The notes below the pieces were generated by a model that saw only the letters and a program-made list of their open reading frames with translations, made no database searches and had not been told where the DNA came from. A DNA stretch of 45,007 bases from Acidobacteriota bacterium (GTDB lineage: Bacteria; Acidobacteriota; Vicinamibacteria; Vicinamibacterales; UBA2999), in contig JAEUQR010000126.1 in assembly GCA_016789705.1 (NCBI GenBank), forward strand, positions 1 through 45,007, read 5' to 3'. Below are positions 30,718 to 39,451 of the stretch, piece by piece. Each line of letters opens with the position of its first letter. The stretch's first letter is position 1. The position numbers were made by a program, and so were the translations under genes.

Positions 30718-30747
30718 TTGACATGCCGCCGCTCGACCGTCTACACT
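30718..30747 (+). promoter_or_regulatory. Sigma-70-type promoter of the rpmH operon
   Basis: TTGACA (30718-30723) and TACACT (30742-30747) are separated by 18 bases. The expected start of transcription leaves a leader of about 20 bases before rpmH. It is the best -35 match seen in the window. Confidence 0.75.
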
Positions 30748-30774
30748 TCGTGGTTTCGGACAGAGATAACTGAA

Positions 30775-30930
30775 ATGGCCAAAGGGAAGCGTACGTTCCA
30801 ACCCAACACCCGGCGCCGTGCGAAGACCCATGGCTTCCGCGTCCGCATGGAAACCAAGAACGGCCGGCTGGTGCTCAAGCGCCGTCGCGCCAAGGGCCGC
30901 AAGCGGCTCACCGTTTCCGACGAAGCCTGA
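30775..30930 (+). CDS. rpmH: 50S ribosomal protein L34
   Basis: A 51-residue, very basic protein of the large ribosomal subunit. The sequence [20 protein letters not shown] followed by [23 protein letters not shown] is the classical L34 pattern. The ATG at 30775 gives the standard length; longer in-frame extensions run into the promoter and are rejected. It leads an operon with rnpA 17 bases downstream, divergent from dnaA, as in most bacterial origins. Confidence 0.97.
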   Translation: MAKGKRTFQPNTRRRAKTHGFRVRMETKNGRLVLKRRRAKGRKRLTVSDEA

Positions 30931-30947
30931 TCGTTCAGGGCCCGGTC

Positions 30948-31346
30948 ATGCCCGCCTCGTTTCCCCGAGCCGCACGCATTCGTCGTCGCGGTGAGTTCAC
31001 CGGGGTGTTCGATGGCGGCGTGAAACGACACGGGCGCCTGATGTCCGTCTTCGTGCTGCCGATGCCGGCCGGGCGCGCGCGCCTGGGCATTGCCGCGAGC
31101 AAGAAGATTGGCGGAGCCGTGGAACGCAATCTGGCAAAGCGCCGGATGCGCGAGGTGTTTCGAACCGCCGGTCTGCCGTCGCCGCTCGACATCGTCGTCA
31201 TCCCGCGGCGTGACCTGCTGACGGCGCCGTTCGAGAGCGTACGGCAGGAATTCACGACGCTCGTGGACGTGGCAGCCCGTCATGGCAGACGCCTCCAGCC
31301 TTCCGCCGACCAGCCGCGCGATCCTCGCCGCGATCGCCGGGTATAA
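30948..31346 (+). CDS. rnpA: Ribonuclease P protein component
   Basis: A 132-residue basic protein that, with the RNase P RNA, trims the 5' ends of tRNA precursors. [15 protein letters not shown] near the N-terminus and the RNR-type signature [18 protein letters not shown] (about 56-73) identify it. The C-terminus is an Arg/Asp-rich tail that overlaps yidD by 65 bases in another frame. Lies between rpmH and yidD as usual. Confidence 0.93.
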   Translation: MPASFPRAARIRRRGEFTGVFDGGVKRHGRLMSVFVLPMPAGRARLGIAASKKIGGAVERNLAKRRMREVFRTAGLPSPLDIVVIPRRDLLTAPFESVRQEFTTLVDVAARHGRRLQPSADQPRDPRRDRRV

Positions 31347-31524
31347 GTACTTCATCTCGCCTTGGTTCTCAGGCACGTGTCGATACGTTCCGGGGTGTGC
31401 CGACTATATGGCCGAGGCGGTCGTGCGCCACGGCCCGGTGCGTGGCGCCTGGATGGGCGTGAAACGGCTGGCGCGGTGTCATCCCTTCGGGGGCTCCGGG
31501 CACGACCCGGTGCCTCATCGGTAG
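31282..31524 (+). CDS. yidD: Membrane protein insertion efficiency factor YidD
   Basis: An 80-residue protein thought to help YidC-dependent membrane insertion. The family pattern is clear: [22 protein letters not shown], then [34 protein letters not shown]. The three conserved Cys are kept. It starts inside the 3' end of rnpA and ends 9 bases before yidC. Confidence 0.95.
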   Translation: MADASSLPPTSRAILAAIAGYKYFISPWFSGTCRYVPGCADYMAEAVVRHGPVRGAWMGVKRLARCHPFGGSGHDPVPHR

Positions 31525-31533
31525 CAGCGATTC

Positions 31534-33216
31534 ATGGAACGTAGAGTTCTCCTCGCCATCAGCCTGTCGTTTCTGGTGCTCTTCGCGTACCAGAGCTTCT
31601 TCCCGCCGCCGGACCCCGCCGCGCCTGGTGCGCCGCCCGGGGCCTCGGGGCCGGCGCCGTCCGGCCAGACCGCGCCCGCCGCTGCCGGCGCCCCGGCCCA
31701 GGTGGCCTCGGGCCCTGCAACCGCGGCCCTCCGGGCCGACACCGAAGAACGCGAATACGTCGTCGAGACCACGAGCGTCCGCGCCGTCTTCACGAACCGC
31801 GGCGCGCGGCTCAAGCAGTGGGAGCTGAAGCAGTACCGCGATCTGAGTGGCGCGGCGGTGGACCTCGTGCCCGCCGAAACCGGCGGCCAGCCGCTGCCGT
31901 TCTCGCTGCTGCTCGACGCCGCCCCTGACACGGCCGCCGCCAACGGCGCGCTGTACGTGGTCGAGAACAACGCCCCGGCCCGCGTCGACGCCACGACCTC
32001 ACCCGCCGCCATCACGTTCGCCTACGAAGCCGCCGACGGCCTCGTCGTGCGCAAGCGCTTCACATTGCAGCCGTCGGGGTTCGAGGTCACCTTCCTCGCG
32101 GAGGTGAAGCGCGGCGGCAGCACGCTCAACCCGCGTATCGTCTGGGGCCCCGGACTCGGCGATGAGATCGCCCGTACTGCGGGCTCGGGCGGGTTCTTCT
32201 CGGGCAACTACGTCTACCCAGCCGCCGGGTTCGTGCATCTGAACGGCTCGGTGGAACGGTTCGCCGGCGCGAGCGCGTCGTCGGCCGGTGTGCAGCAGGG
32301 CACCTTCCGCTACGCGGGTGTGACCGACCACTACTTCGTGGCCTCGACGCTCGAGGCGCCCGGGAATCAGCGCGTCGAGTTCGCGCACGTGCCGTACACG
32401 CCGGCCGGTGAAGGCCAGGTGGCCCATCAGTACGTGTCGTTCACGATCGGCTTCGACCAGGCGCCCGGTGACGTGCGCTTCTTCGTGGGCCCGAAGCAGT
32501 TCGACGCCCTGAGCGCAGTGAGCCCCGAGTTCACGAAAGTCATCGACTTCGGGATGTTCGCGTTCCTCGCCGTGCCGCTGCGTGGCGCGCTCGAGTGGGT
32601 GCACGGGTTCGTCGGCAACTACGGCTGGTCGATCATCGTCCTCACGCTCCTCATCAACCTCGTGATGGCGCCGCTGCGCCACAAGAGTGTGGTGTCGATG
32701 CGGAAGATGCAGGAGCTGCAGCCGCAGCTCAAGGCCATTCAGGACCGCTATTCGCACCTGAAGATGACCGACCCGGCGCGCGGGAAGATGAACGAAGAGG
32801 TGATGGCGCTCTACAAGTCCAAGGGCGCCAACCCGGCCAGCGGCTGCCTGCCGATGCTGCTCACGCTGCCGGTGCTCTTCGCGTTCTACTCGCTGCTCTC
32901 GCAGGCCATCGAGATGCGCGGCGCGCCGTTTGCCGGGTGGATTACCGACCTCTCCCAGCGCGATCCGTACTACATCACGCCGCTCCTCATGGGCGCGACG
33001 ATGTTCTGGCAGCAGCGCCTGCAGCCCGGCACCGGTGACCCGGTGCAGCAGAAGGTGCTGATGTTCATGCCGGTGATGTTCACCGCGATGTTCCTGCCGG
33101 CGCCGAGCGGCCTCGTGGTCTACTGGTTCGTCAGTAACCTCTGGGCGATCGGTCAGCAGTACTTCACCAACTGGATGATCGGCCCGCCGAAGGCCGTTGC
33201 AGGAGTCAAGCGATGA
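31534..33216 (+). CDS. yidC: Membrane protein insertase YidC
   Basis: A 560-residue Gram-negative-type YidC/Oxa1 insertase. TM1 is at 6-22 (LLAISLSFLVLFAYQSF), followed by a Pro/Ala-rich linker and a large periplasmic P1 beta-sandwich domain up to about 340. The conserved insertase core starts near 355: NYGWSIIVLTLLINLVMAPL with the groove Arg near 380 (PLRHKS), the C1 coiled hairpin (MQELQPQLKAIQDRYS), GCLPMLLTLPVLFAFYSLL and PAPSGLVVYWFVSNLWAIGQ. It overlaps jag by 4 bases (ATGA). Confidence 0.97.
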   Translation: MERRVLLAISLSFLVLFAYQSFFPPPDPAAPGAPPGASGPAPSGQTAPAAAGAPAQVASGPATAALRADTEEREYVVETTSVRAVFTNRGARLKQWELKQYRDLSGAAVDLVPAETGGQPLPFSLLLDAAPDTAAANGALYVVENNAPARVDATTSPAAITFAYEAADGLVVRKRFTLQPSGFEVTFLAEVKRGGSTLNPRIVWGPGLGDEIARTAGSGGFFSGNYVYPAAGFVHLNGSVERFAGASASSAGVQQGTFRYAGVTDHYFVASTLEAPGNQRVEFAHVPYTPAGEGQVAHQYVSFTIGFDQAPGDVRFFVGPKQFDALSAVSPEFTKVIDFGMFAFLAVPLRGALEWVHGFVGNYGWSIIVLTLLINLVMAPLRHKSVVSMRKMQELQPQLKAIQDRYSHLKMTDPARGKMNEEVMALYKSKGANPASGCLPMLLTLPVLFAFYSLLSQAIEMRGAPFAGWITDLSQRDPYYITPLLMGATMFWQQRLQPGTGDPVQQKVLMFMPVMFTAMFLPAPSGLVVYWFVSNLWAIGQQYFTNWMIGPPKAVAGVKR

Positions 33217-33662
33217 GTGCGACCGACCCGATCGTGGAATTCGTGCAGGACGTGGTCGATGCCATGGGGCTCGACCTGACCGCGGCGGTCGAAGAAGAGA
33301 CCGACGGCATCCGCATCAACCTGAGTGGCGACGACGGCTCGGTGCTCACGCGCCGGCAGGGCGAGGCGCTCCAGGCGCTGCAGCAGATCGTCGGCGCGGC
33401 GTTCCGTGCCGATCGCAACGACGAGCGCCGGCTGGTCGTGGACTGCAACGGGTATCGCCGCGACAAGGACGCCGAGCTGCACCAGATGGCGATCTTCCTG
33501 GCTGGCAAGGCCAAGGACACGGGGCTCGCCCAGGAGATGGGGCCGCTCAACCCGTACGAACGGCGCATCGTGCACATGGCGGTGGCCGAGATCCCGTCGG
33601 TGGGCACCGAGAGCATCGGCGACTCGTTCGAGAAGACCGTCATCATCTCGGTCACGAAGTAG
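33213..33662 (+). CDS. jag: KH/R3H RNA-binding protein Jag (KhpB)
   Basis: A 149-residue RNA-binding protein. A KH-like segment (about 10-75, including the linker DDGSVLTRRQGEALQALQQI) is followed by an R3H domain with RRDKDAELHQMAIFLAGKA and PYERRIVHMAVAE (about 113-125), ending SFEKTVIISVTK. In other bacteria KhpB binds RNA broadly and influences cell elongation. It lacks the N-terminal Jag-N domain found in Firmicute members. Start ATG overlaps the yidC stop. Confidence 0.9.
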   Translation: MSATDPIVEFVQDVVDAMGLDLTAAVEEETDGIRINLSGDDGSVLTRRQGEALQALQQIVGAAFRADRNDERRLVVDCNGYRRDKDAELHQMAIFLAGKAKDTGLAQEMGPLNPYERRIVHMAVAEIPSVGTESIGDSFEKTVIISVTK

Positions 33663-33708
33663 TTCGGGCAGGCGCGGGACGGTCGTCCCGCGGGAGGCGC
33701 AGACGGCC

Positions 33709-35067
33709 GTGTTCTCGACCGACGACACGATCGTGGCCGTGGCGACGGCGGCCGGACACAGCGGCGTTGGCCTCGTGCGGGTGAGTGGTCCGGCGGCCGC
33801 GGCTGTCGGCTGCGGGCTCGCGCGTCGTACGGCGCCCTGGCCGGCGCGGCGCGCGGTGCGTACCTTGGTCGCCGCCTCGGATCTCACGGCCGACGCACTC
33901 GTTACCTTCTTTCCCGGTCCGGCCTCCTACACGGGCGACGATGTCCTCGAGGTATCGGCGCACGGCAGCCCCGTGATCCTCGCCGCCATCGTGCGGCGGG
34001 CCATCGAGCTCGGCGCGCGACCGGCACGCCCGGGTGAGTTCACGCTGCGGGCGTTCCTGCGCGGCAAGGTCGATCTGGTGCAGGCGGAAGCGGTGCGCGA
34101 TCTCGTCGCGGCGGTCTCGCCGGCGCAGGTGCGGGCGGCCACCGCGCAGCTCGACGGATCGCTCTCGGCCGCGCTCGTCGAGCAGGCCGAGGCGTTGCGG
34201 CGCCTCGAGACCCTGCTCGAAGCGTCGATGGATTTTCCGGACGAGGGCTACCGCTTCATCGAACCGGCGGAGGTGCACGCCGCGCTCGCCCGCGTCGGTG
34301 AGCAGATGGCGCGGCTTGTGGCCACGGGCGGCCGCGGGCAGCTCGTGCGCGACGGTGCCCGGGTGGTGATTGCCGGCGTGCCGAATGTCGGCAAGTCGAG
34401 TGTGTTCAACGCGCTCGTCGGCGCTGACCGGGCCATCGTCACGCCGATTGCCGGCACGACGCGCGACATCGTGAGCGAGCGGATGGTGATCGACGGCGCG
34501 CTCGTGGTGCTGGCCGATACCGCCGGCCTGCGCGACGGTGTCGACCGGGTGGAAGCCGAAGGGGTGCGGCGCGCCTCGGGCGCGGTTGAATCGGCGGACG
34601 TCGTCGTGCTGGTGCTCGATGGGTCGCGCGAGATTCTCGACGAGGAACGCGCGCTGCTGCGCTCCCTCGACGGCCGGCCCGCGATCGTCGCGCGGAACAA
34701 GGCGGATCTCCCGTGCGCGTGGGCGGCCGGGGACGGCGTCGTGGGAGCCCTGCCGGTGAGCGCGGTGGCGGGCGATGGCGTGGCCGCGCTCGGCCGCGCG
34801 ATCGCTCGCGCCGTGGCCGGGCTCAGCGGCGGCGACGGCGAGGCGGTGGTCGTGACGAACGAGCGCCATCGCGTGCTGCTCGCGCGCGCGCTCGCGCGCG
34901 TGCGGCATGCGGCGGCGGAGCTGGGGGCGTCAGGACATCAGTTGCCGGAGGAGTTCGTCGTGGCCGACATCCGCGCGGGGCTTGCGGCCCTGGAAGAGGT
35001 GACTGGCCGGCGGACGGCGGACACGTTGCTGGACGAGATATTTGCCGGATTCTGTATTGGTAAGTGA
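33709..35067 (+). CDS. mnmE: tRNA-modification GTPase MnmE
   Basis: A 452-residue GTPase that works with MnmG to install the 5-carboxymethylaminomethyl group on U34 of certain tRNAs. The N-terminal domain starts DDTIVAVATAAGHSGVGLVR followed by V-S-G-P. The G domain has GVPNVGKSS, GTTRD, DTAG and NKAD, and the C-terminus keeps the essential FCIGK. The start is GTG 33709, with GGGAGG 11 bases upstream; the frame is open further back but only over jag. MnmG follows 32 bases later. Confidence 0.95.
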   Translation: MFSTDDTIVAVATAAGHSGVGLVRVSGPAAAAVGCGLARRTAPWPARRAVRTLVAASDLTADALVTFFPGPASYTGDDVLEVSAHGSPVILAAIVRRAIELGARPARPGEFTLRAFLRGKVDLVQAEAVRDLVAAVSPAQVRAATAQLDGSLSAALVEQAEALRRLETLLEASMDFPDEGYRFIEPAEVHAALARVGEQMARLVATGGRGQLVRDGARVVIAGVPNVGKSSVFNALVGADRAIVTPIAGTTRDIVSERMVIDGALVVLADTAGLRDGVDRVEAEGVRRASGAVESADVVVLVLDGSREILDEERALLRSLDGRPAIVARNKADLPCAWAAGDGVVGALPVSAVAGDGVAALGRAIARAVAGLSGGDGEAVVVTNERHRVLLARALARVRHAAAELGASGHQLPEEFVVADIRAGLAALEEVTGRRTADTLLDEIFAGFCIGK

Positions 35068-35099
35068 TAAACCATAACTGAAACAGATTGATTTACGAG

Positions 35100-36959
35100 A
35101 TGCCGGCAACTGATTTCGACGTCATCGTGGTAGGTGCTGGGCATGCCGGATGCGAGGCCGCCTGGGCGGCGGCCGCGCTGGGATGTTCGGTGGGGCTCTG
35201 CACCCTGTCGACCGCCACGATCGGGACGATGCCGTGTAATCCGGCCGTGGGTGGAACCGCGAAGGGCCAGCTGGTCCGAGAGATCGATGCCCTTGGCGGT
35301 CTGATGGGGCTGGCCATCGATGCCACCGGTATTCAGTTCAAGGTGCTGAACCAGAGCCGCGGGCCCGCGGTCTGGGCGCCTCGTGCCCAGGCCGACAAGC
35401 AGCGGTATGCCCGGTGGATGGCTGAGAGGCTGGCTCACGCTCCGGGCATCACGATCGTCGAAGGCCAGGTGGCGCGGCTGATGCTCAACGGCCAGACCGT
35501 GACCGGCGTGCTGCTCGTGGACGGTCGCACCTTCCGTGGCAAGGCCGTCGTGGTCACCACAGGGACCTTCCTGAACGGCATCATCCATGTGGGCGACGAT
35601 CGCCGCCCCGCGGGGCGCGTGGGGGAACCGCCATCCGTCCACCTTGGTGAACATCTCCGTGCGCTCGGATTCACCGTGGGTCGGCTGAAGACCGGAACGC
35701 CTCCGCGCCTGTCGAGGGCGTCGATCGACTTCGACCGGGCCGTCAGCGCGGGAGTGTTCCACGTGGAACATGGCGACGAGCCGTCTGTGCCTCTTTCGTT
35801 CCTGACCGAGGACGCGCCCAGCAACACCGTGGTGTGCTGGAAGCTCCACTCGTCCACAGAGAGTCACGGGGCCGTCCGTCGCCATATCGCCAGGTCGCCC
35901 CTGTATAACGGCCAGATTCAGGGGATCGGGCCGCGATATTGCCCGTCCTTCGAAGACAAGGTGATGCGGTTCCCGGACCGGGACCGGCACCTCGTCCATC
36001 TGGAGCCGGAAGGGCTCGATGTGGACGAGATCTACGTCAACGGGATGTCGATGAGCCTCCCGGAGGACGTCCAGCGAGAGGTCATCGCGAGCCTGCCGGG
36101 CTTGGAGTCCGCCCGTGTGCTTCGGCCAGGATACGCGGTGGAATACGACTTCGTGCAGCCCACGGAGCTTCGGCACACCCTGGAAACCCGGCGGATCGGC
36201 CGGTTGTTCCTGGCGGGCCAGATCAACGGCACGTCTGGCTACGAGGAGGCCGCGGGGCAAGGGTTGTTGGCCGGTGTGAACGCCGCGTTGGCGGTGGAGG
36301 GCCGGCCGGCATTCGTCGTTGGCCGGCACGAAGGGTACCTCGGCGTGATGGTCGACGACCTCGTCTCCCGCGGATGCCTCGAGCCGTATCGCCTCTTCAC
36401 CTCGCGAGCCGAACATCGCCTGCACCTGCGGGCGGATAACGCGGATTTGCGTCTCACGGAACGAGGACGCGAGATCGGACTCGTTGGAGACGCGCGCTGG
36501 GACGCCTTCCAGGCAAGGCGGGCGCGACTCACCAGGAACCGCGACACGTTGCGCCGGGTGTCGGTCATGGCGCCATCGGGAGCTCGGGTGACCGCTGAAG
36601 ACGCCCTGAAGTGGCAGGAGGTCACGGCGGGAACCCTTCTCGAGGGCGGAATCGCGCTGGAACACGCCGCCGCGGGCGGATTCGACCTCGCGACACTGCA
36701 GACCGAGATCAAATACGGCGGCTACTTGCGCCGGCAGGATGCCGAGATGCGGCGAGCGCTGCATGCCGAGTTCCAGCGCATACCGGACGACTTCGTCTAC
36801 CGAGGCCTCTCAGGCCTCTCCGCCGAGCTCGTGCAGCGCCTCGAGGAAGTCCGGCCGGAGTCGCTCGGACAGGCCAGTCGCATCCCGGGCATGACACCGG
36901 CCGCGACTGTTCTGCTGAATGCGGTGCTTTCGCGGAAATCAGCGGAAAAGACAGGGTAA
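35100..36959 (+). CDS. mnmG: tRNA uridine 5-carboxymethylaminomethyl modification enzyme MnmG
   Basis: A 619-residue FAD enzyme, partner of MnmE in wobble-uridine modification. DVIVVGAGHAGCEAAWAAAA is the FAD-binding GxGxxG fold; PCNPAVGGTAKGQLVREIDALGG and a GRLKTGTPPRL segment are family signatures. The C-terminal helical domain includes IKYGGYLRRQDAEM and ends before rsmG. ATG 35100 was preferred; TTG 35088 is also in frame, and neither has a clear Shine-Dalgarno sequence. The segment GVFHVEHG is encoded by a perfect parS site. Confidence 0.96.
   Translation: MPATDFDVIVVGAGHAGCEAAWAAAALGCSVGLCTLSTATIGTMPCNPAVGGTAKGQLVREIDALGGLMGLAIDATGIQFKVLNQSRGPAVWAPRAQADKQRYARWMAERLAHAPGITIVEGQVARLMLNGQTVTGVLLVDGRTFRGKAVVVTTGTFLNGIIHVGDDRRPAGRVGEPPSVHLGEHLRALGFTVGRLKTGTPPRLSRASIDFDRAVSAGVFHVEHGDEPSVPLSFLTEDAPSNTVVCWKLHSSTESHGAVRRHIARSPLYNGQIQGIGPRYCPSFEDKVMRFPDRDRHLVHLEPEGLDVDEIYVNGMSMSLPEDVQREVIASLPGLESARVLRPGYAVEYDFVQPTELRHTLETRRIGRLFLAGQINGTSGYEEAAGQGLLAGVNAALAVEGRPAFVVGRHEGYLGVMVDDLVSRGCLEPYRLFTSRAEHRLHLRADNADLRLTERGREIGLVGDARWDAFQARRARLTRNRDTLRRVSVMAPSGARVTAEDALKWQEVTAGTLLEGGIALEHAAAGGFDLATLQTEIKYGGYLRRQDAEMRRALHAEFQRIPDDFVYRGLSGLSAELVQRLEEVRPESLGQASRIPGMTPAATVLLNAVLSRKSAEKTG
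35755..35770. other. parS: parS centromere site inside mnmG
   Basis: TGTTCCACGTGGAACA is a perfect 16-base palindrome and a well-known ParB-binding sequence. It encodes FHVE of MnmG, so the site is constrained by both protein and DNA function. It lies about 2 kb before parA. Confidence 0.9.
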
Positions 36960-36969
36960 CATCGGGCGC

Positions 36970-37635
36970 GTGAGCGCCAGACGTCTGCGCGAGCGGATCG
37001 CCCGCCGGGCAAAGAACGTAGGACTCGAAGTTGCGACGTCGTTGCTCGACGGTCTGGAGACGTACTTCCTCGAGTTGGCGCGCTGGAACCGCAAGATCAA
37101 CCTCACCGCGTTCCAACTCGACGACGACGGCAGCGACGAGGCGGTGGACCGGCTTCTGATCGAACCCGTACTGGCTGCCCGCTACATCCCCGCCAATGCG
37201 AAGGCGCTGATGGATATCGGGTCAGGCGGCGGCTCGCCTGCCGTGCCCATGAAGCTGGCCAGACCAGACCTCGCCCTGACGATGGTCGAAGTGAAGGTTC
37301 GGAAGTCTGTCTTCCTGCGTCAGGTCTCGCGGCTGCTGCAGCTCACGAAAACGGAGGTCGAGAACACGAGATTCGAAGAGCTTCTCGCCAGGCCTACGCT
37401 GCACGAGAACCTCGACGTCGTGTCGATCCGGGCGGTTCGCCTGGACACTTCCACGCTCATGAGCATCCAGGCGTTCCTCAAGCCAGGTGGCCATCTCCTG
37501 AACTTCGCGGCCGGATCCGAGCCGGTCGATCCGCCGCCACCGCTCAGGTTGCGCGCGGTGCACACGCTGATTCCCGAAAACCAAAGTCGGCTTGTCGTGA
37601 TTCAAAAACAGCGGGTCGGCGCACGTTCCACGTGA
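36970..37635 (+). CDS. rsmG: 16S rRNA (guanine527-N7)-methyltransferase RsmG
   Basis: A 221-residue SAM-dependent methyltransferase acting on G527 of 16S rRNA. LARWNRKINLTAF near residue 45 and the SAM motif MDIGSGGGSPAVPMKLARPD support the call; the usual proline-containing G-S-G-G-G-x-P form is replaced by GSGGGSPAVP, with a slightly divergent following helix. The start is GTG 36970, 10 bases after the mnmG stop. TAACAT ends 7 bases before it but contains that stop codon. The rsmG stop codon lies within the second parS site. Confidence 0.88.
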   Translation: MSARRLRERIARRAKNVGLEVATSLLDGLETYFLELARWNRKINLTAFQLDDDGSDEAVDRLLIEPVLAARYIPANAKALMDIGSGGGSPAVPMKLARPDLALTMVEVKVRKSVFLRQVSRLLQLTKTEVENTRFEELLARPTLHENLDVVSIRAVRLDTSTLMSIQAFLKPGGHLLNFAAGSEPVDPPPPLRLRAVHTLIPENQSRLVVIQKQRVGARST

Positions 37636-37639
37636 AACA
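37624..37639. other. parS: parS-like site across the rsmG stop codon
   Basis: CGTTCCACGTGAAACA matches the canonical TGTTTCACGTGAAACA at 14 of 16 positions and keeps the CACGTG core. It lies 108 bases before parA and contains the rsmG TGA. Confidence 0.75.
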
Positions 37640-37684
37640 CTCTCACTGGTGATCGGCGACGTGATCCCGGACAGCCGTTCGCGC

Positions 37685-37740
37685 TTGACCAGGACACGGG
37701 GTCACGGTACCCTTACCACCCACCCATTAGTAGATATATT
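37685..37740 (+). promoter_or_regulatory. Promoter candidates for parAB
   Basis: Two options exist. TTGACC (37685-37690) and TACCCT (37708-37713) are 17 bases apart and would give a leader of about 27 bases. A better -10, TATATT (37735-37740), has only a weak -35 and ends 6 bases before the parA ATG, which would give a leaderless mRNA. No Shine-Dalgarno sequence precedes parA. Confidence 0.45.
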
Positions 37741-37746
37741 GGTCAT

Positions 37747-38544
37747 ATGACACAAATCAGCCGTGTCATCGCCGTCACGAACCAGAAGGGCGGCGTCGGC
37801 AAAACCACCACGGCCATCAATCTCGCCGCGGGTCTCGCGCTCAGCGGACACGCCACGCTGCTCGTGGACCTCGATCCACAGGGCAACACGACGAGTGGCC
37901 TGGGCCTCAAACAGCGCGCGACCGAAGCGCGCACGGTGTACCACGCGCTCACGACCGACCCCATGGGCGCCCCGGGCCAATACGTCATGCTCACGAGCGT
38001 CGACCGCCTGGCGCTCGTGCCGGCCACGCGCGACCTCACAGGCGCGGAGATCGAGCTCATCTCGATGCCCGACCGCGAACGCCGGCTGAAGGACCTCGTA
38101 GATGGCCTGCGCGATCGCTTCGAGTACATCGTGATCGACTGCCCGCCGTCGCTCGGCCTGCTCACCCTGAACGGCCTCGTTGCCGCCGACAGCGTGCTCA
38201 TTCCGCTGCACTGCGAGTTCTTCGCGCTCGAAGGCCTGGCGGATCTGGTGGGCACGATGCGCCGCGTGCGCGGGGCCTACAATCCCACGCTCGATATCGA
38301 AGGGGTGCTGCTCACGATGTACGACGAGCGCACGAACCTCGGCCAGCAGGTCGCGCGCGACGTGCGCGACTTCTTCAAGGACAAGGTGTTCACCACCGTG
38401 ATCCCCCGCAACGTGCGGCTCGGCGAAGCGCCGAGTCATGGTGTGCCCGGCGTGGTCTACGACGCGCGCTCGCGCGGTGCCGAAGCCTACCTCGCACTGG
38501 CGCGTGAGGTCATCGAACGCACGACGCGGCCCACCGCCGCCTGA
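37747..38544 (+). CDS. parA: Chromosome-partitioning ATPase ParA (Soj)
   Basis: A 265-residue MinD/ParA-type ATPase that binds DNA non-specifically and moves ParB-parS complexes. VIAVTNQKGGVGKTTTAINL contains the deviant Walker A (KGGVGKT), then LLVDLDPQGNTTSGLG and, at the Walker B region, YIVIDCPPSLGLLTLNGL. No N-terminal helix-turn-helix, so it is the chromosomal (type Ia-without-HTH, Soj-like) form. parB follows 20 bases downstream; two parS sites lie just upstream. Confidence 0.96.
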   Translation: MTQISRVIAVTNQKGGVGKTTTAINLAAGLALSGHATLLVDLDPQGNTTSGLGLKQRATEARTVYHALTTDPMGAPGQYVMLTSVDRLALVPATRDLTGAEIELISMPDRERRLKDLVDGLRDRFEYIVIDCPPSLGLLTLNGLVAADSVLIPLHCEFFALEGLADLVGTMRRVRGAYNPTLDIEGVLLTMYDERTNLGQQVARDVRDFFKDKVFTTVIPRNVRLGEAPSHGVPGVVYDARSRGAEAYLALAREVIERTTRPTAA

Positions 38545-38564
38545 TCGCCCTTCCGGAGCCCGTC

Positions 38565-39437
38565 ATGGAAAAACGACCTGCCCTCGGCAAAGGCCTGAGT
38601 GCGCTCATCCCCGACCTGCCGGCAGCCGGCGCGTCGCGTTCGCCGGTGGAACTCGATGTCGACTGGCTCGAGCCGAGCGAGTTCCAGCCGCGCCTGCACA
38701 TGGACGAGGCCGCCCTCGACGAACTCGCGAAGTCGATTACTGCCAGCGGCATCATCCAGCCGGTCGTCGTGCGGAAGGTCGGCGCCGAGAAGTACCAGAT
38801 CATCGCCGGCGAACGGCGCTGGCGGGCGGCGCAGCGCGCCGGCCTGCTCAAGGTGCCGGTGGTCGTCAAGGACACGACCGGCACGACTCGCGCGCAGATC
38901 CTCGAGTGGGCGCTCGTCGAGAACGTCCAACGCGAGAACCTGAATCCGATCGAAGAGGCCACCGCGTATCAGCGCCTGGCGCAGGAATTCAACCTGTCGC
39001 AGGATGACATCGCCGCGCGCGTGGGCAAGGACCGCTCGAGCGTCGCCAACACGATCCGCCTGCTGCGCCTGCCGGCCGAAGTCCGCAACGACGTCGCCAG
39101 CAAGGCACTCTCGATGGGGCACGCCCGCGCGCTGCTGGCACTGCCCACGGAAGCCGATCAGCGCCGCATCGCGCGCGACGTGATCGCACGCGGCCTGTCG
39201 GTGCGCGAAACCGAGTCGCTCGTGAAGCGCGCGGTCGAGCCCGGCGCGAAGGCCGCGTCCGCGGCGCCGAAGCCGAAAGACGTGCACACGCGCGCCGCCG
39301 AAGAGGCGATGCATCGCGCCATCGGTGCGCCGGTCGAGATCGTGCGCAAGGGCCGCGGCGGCCAGGTCGTGATCAAGTTCTCCTCCGAAGACGACCTGCA
39401 GCGGCTCTACGACTACCTGACGAACACGGAGCGTTAG
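38565..39437 (+). CDS. parB: Chromosome-partitioning protein ParB (Spo0J)
   Basis: A 290-residue CTP-dependent DNA clamp that loads at parS. N-terminal ParA-interacting peptide (RPALGKGLSALIPDL, 4-18), CTP-binding motifs GERRWRAAQRAG and ENVQRENLNPIEEA, a helix-turn-helix (LSQDDIAARVGKDRSSVANT) for parS recognition, and a C-terminal dimerisation domain ending FSSEDDLQRLYDYL. Acid/Ala-rich linker near 220-245. All expected parts are present. Confidence 0.96.
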   Translation: MEKRPALGKGLSALIPDLPAAGASRSPVELDVDWLEPSEFQPRLHMDEAALDELAKSITASGIIQPVVVRKVGAEKYQIIAGERRWRAAQRAGLLKVPVVVKDTTGTTRAQILEWALVENVQRENLNPIEEATAYQRLAQEFNLSQDDIAARVGKDRSSVANTIRLLRLPAEVRNDVASKALSMGHARALLALPTEADQRRIARDVIARGLSVRETESLVKRAVEPGAKAASAAPKPKDVHTRAAEEAMHRAIGAPVEIVRKGRGGQVVIKFSSEDDLQRLYDYLTNTER

Positions 39438-39451
39438 CCGGAGGAATCGCC

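Noticed and set aside
30485..30724. 80-codon upstream extension of dnaA
   Set aside because: It is encoded by the DnaA-box region and has no similarity to DnaA domain I, which starts at 30484.
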